Shown here one piece after another: positions 62,820-64,000 of a stretch of DNA of 64,000 nucleotides. The translations under genes were made by a program, and so were the position numbers. The notes under the pieces are model-generated. The model had not been told where the DNA came from. It ran no database searches and saw nothing but the letters and a program-made list of their open reading frames with translations. Source of the stretch: Hermatobates lingyangjiaoensis (Eukaryota > Arthropoda > Insecta > Hemiptera > Hermatobatidae). Where the stretch lies: NCBI GenBank assembly GCA_026182355.1, contig JAPFBL010000378.1:389501-453500 (forward strand), given 5' to 3'. Within the stretch, counting starts at the first letter, position 1. Every line of letters starts with the position of its first letter.

Positions 62820-63284
62820 CAGGCATGGGCAACCTGCGGCCCAGCACATGTATTTGTGCGGCCCTCGGAGATTATCTGAAATTTTACCTTAATATTAAAA
62901 GTTTCTTTGCTTTTTGGTTATTAAAAAAAGCTCACCGTGAGTTTTGGAAGGAAATTACAACATGAGAGAGAGAGCTCTATTGCAACAAATGTTTTAGTTT
63001 TTTCATATATGACGCACTAATCTTTTGGAGATTGTTTGTGATTATTGTTTATCATAAGGAAATAATGAGATATGAGTATTAATTTTCATTATAGGGACAA
63101 TAAAAAGTTAAATAATTATTGACACATTAATAAAGCGAGCAGTATGTATTTCTATATATTTATAAAAATAAATTATACATATAAGATGTATATATCGAAA
63201 TACCACAGAAATTACCATGCGGCCCGCGGTCACTTGTACATTATACAATGCGGCCCTCAGTTCACAAAAGGTTGCCCATGCCTG
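62820..63284 (+). mobile_element. hAT-type non-autonomous element with 8-bp TSD
   Basis: TIRs CAGGCATGGGCAAC and GTTGCCCATGCCTG, target duplication CTCTAATC at 62812-62819 and 63285-63292. 465 bp, with GCGGCCC blocks near both ends. Same family as 48226. Confidence 0.93.
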
Positions 63285-63292
63285 CTCTAATC

Positions 63293-64000
63293 CTATGAAA
63301 ATATAAATTATTTAAAGTTCAGCAAAATTACAGTCATTTTCCCGTTAGGTGAATATTTTTTTTACCATTAAATATATTTTTTCATTTTAACCATAAAAAT
63401 ATGTTATATTATTTAAAATTAAATATATTATTTTATTACTTATCTAATTTAGGATATAATTTATTTCCCCATGTAAAGGTATTGGATGGTAATTACGTCA
63501 TGTAATAACATCATGACGTGTTACTTGATGTAATAGAAAGATTAATTAGAATACAAGAAGGTAATAGGTTAACAGACGCGCATCAATAATTTTCTTTGTT
63601 TAATTTTGACTGTTTCCCAATTGCAATTGATGTTGCTTATTAAGGCCGCCTCGTATTAGCTGGGACTTCCCCCACTCCTCTTTCCGAAACCAGTCGATGA
63701 GTAGGGGAGGACAATCTAGGAGTCGGATGGATGGCGTGTTATTTTTTCCGAATCTGAAAGGCTATTTAGGAGTTACTGTAGAGAATCTAAGAGTCGGGAT
63801 ATGAGATACATTCATATTTTGTACATACATTAGATATAGGATTATAGTATCAAGACATACTAAGGAAAGCATATGAGTCTTTTTTAGAAATCTCGTCATA
63901 GTTCCTTTCGTTTAACTAATTCTAGAGTTATGCCAGAATTGAACGGAGTTAGTGGTTAGGTTATTGGTGCTAACCCAAACAGTGTTATGGGAGCAGTAGC
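63293..64000. other. No gene seen at right end
   Basis: AT-rich, then a slightly GC-richer stretch with a repeated (AC)AATCTAGGAGTCGG/AGAATCTAAGAGTCGG pair. No reading frame or element recognised. Confidence 0.45.

Overview
The window is eukaryotic, AT-rich and about 64 kb long. It is almost certainly from an arthropod with a large, repeat-rich genome; a crustacean or chelicerate seems likeliest, but I cannot name the species. The reasons are introns of 0.1-11 kb with GT/AG borders, a tRNA-derived SINE whose tail reads CCTAACCT (TTAGG-like), a mariner element, many (TA)n tracts, and Penelope-like retroelement remains. Nothing prokaryotic is present.

One cellular gene is recognisable: an OSGIN1/OSGIN2-like flavoprotein on the + strand. 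Eleven coding exons run from 11786 to a stop at 51298. All ten junctions keep frame and use GT/AG. They encode about 422 residues, from a dinucleotide-binding GNGPSG to the conserved C-terminus. The first coding exon was not found; it lies upstream, in or beyond this window.

The rest is intron or flank packed with repeats. (1) Remains of Penelope-like elements (PLEs): nine N-terminal ORF fragments, two C-terminal GIY-YIG endonuclease fragments, and about 40 palindromic or half-palindromic elements next to (TA)n tracts. Nearly every PLE-type repeat carries a hammerhead-ribozyme-like motif: CTGANGA, one extra base, stem II, GAAA, a 4-6 nt self-complementary stem III, then a cleavable U-H, with a short stem I closing the motif. 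I name the sequence families A-H, K and L. About 50 motifs are visible, roughly 30 of them close to intact. (2) About 14 SINE copies, two with clear 10-bp target duplications. (3) DNA transposons: mariner, three hAT-type elements with 8-bp or truncated ends, four pogo/Tigger-like elements, and a MULE transposase pseudogene. (4) A split non-LTR retrotransposon with RNase H and CCHC-type fragments, and RTE-like 3' ends. (5) Satellites and minisatellites: 75-bp (3.1-4.8 kb), 172-bp (7.45-9.17 kb), 157-bp (10.3-11.6 kb), 57/309-bp (24.3-26.0 kb), 83-bp (33.9-34.7 kb), pyrimidine-rich (42.1-42.8 kb) and 27-bp (52.5-53.0 kb).

Layout: 1-11.7 kb is repeats and satellites upstream of the first visible exon. 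11.8-51.3 kb is OSGIN with repeat-filled introns. 51.3-64 kb is the 3'UTR and more palindromes, SINE and hAT copies. The most interesting system is the dense set of palindromic, (TA)n-associated hammerhead elements, including a 54-bp tandem array of four motifs at 26.37-26.56 kb. About 15 of the motifs lie in the sense strand of OSGIN introns.
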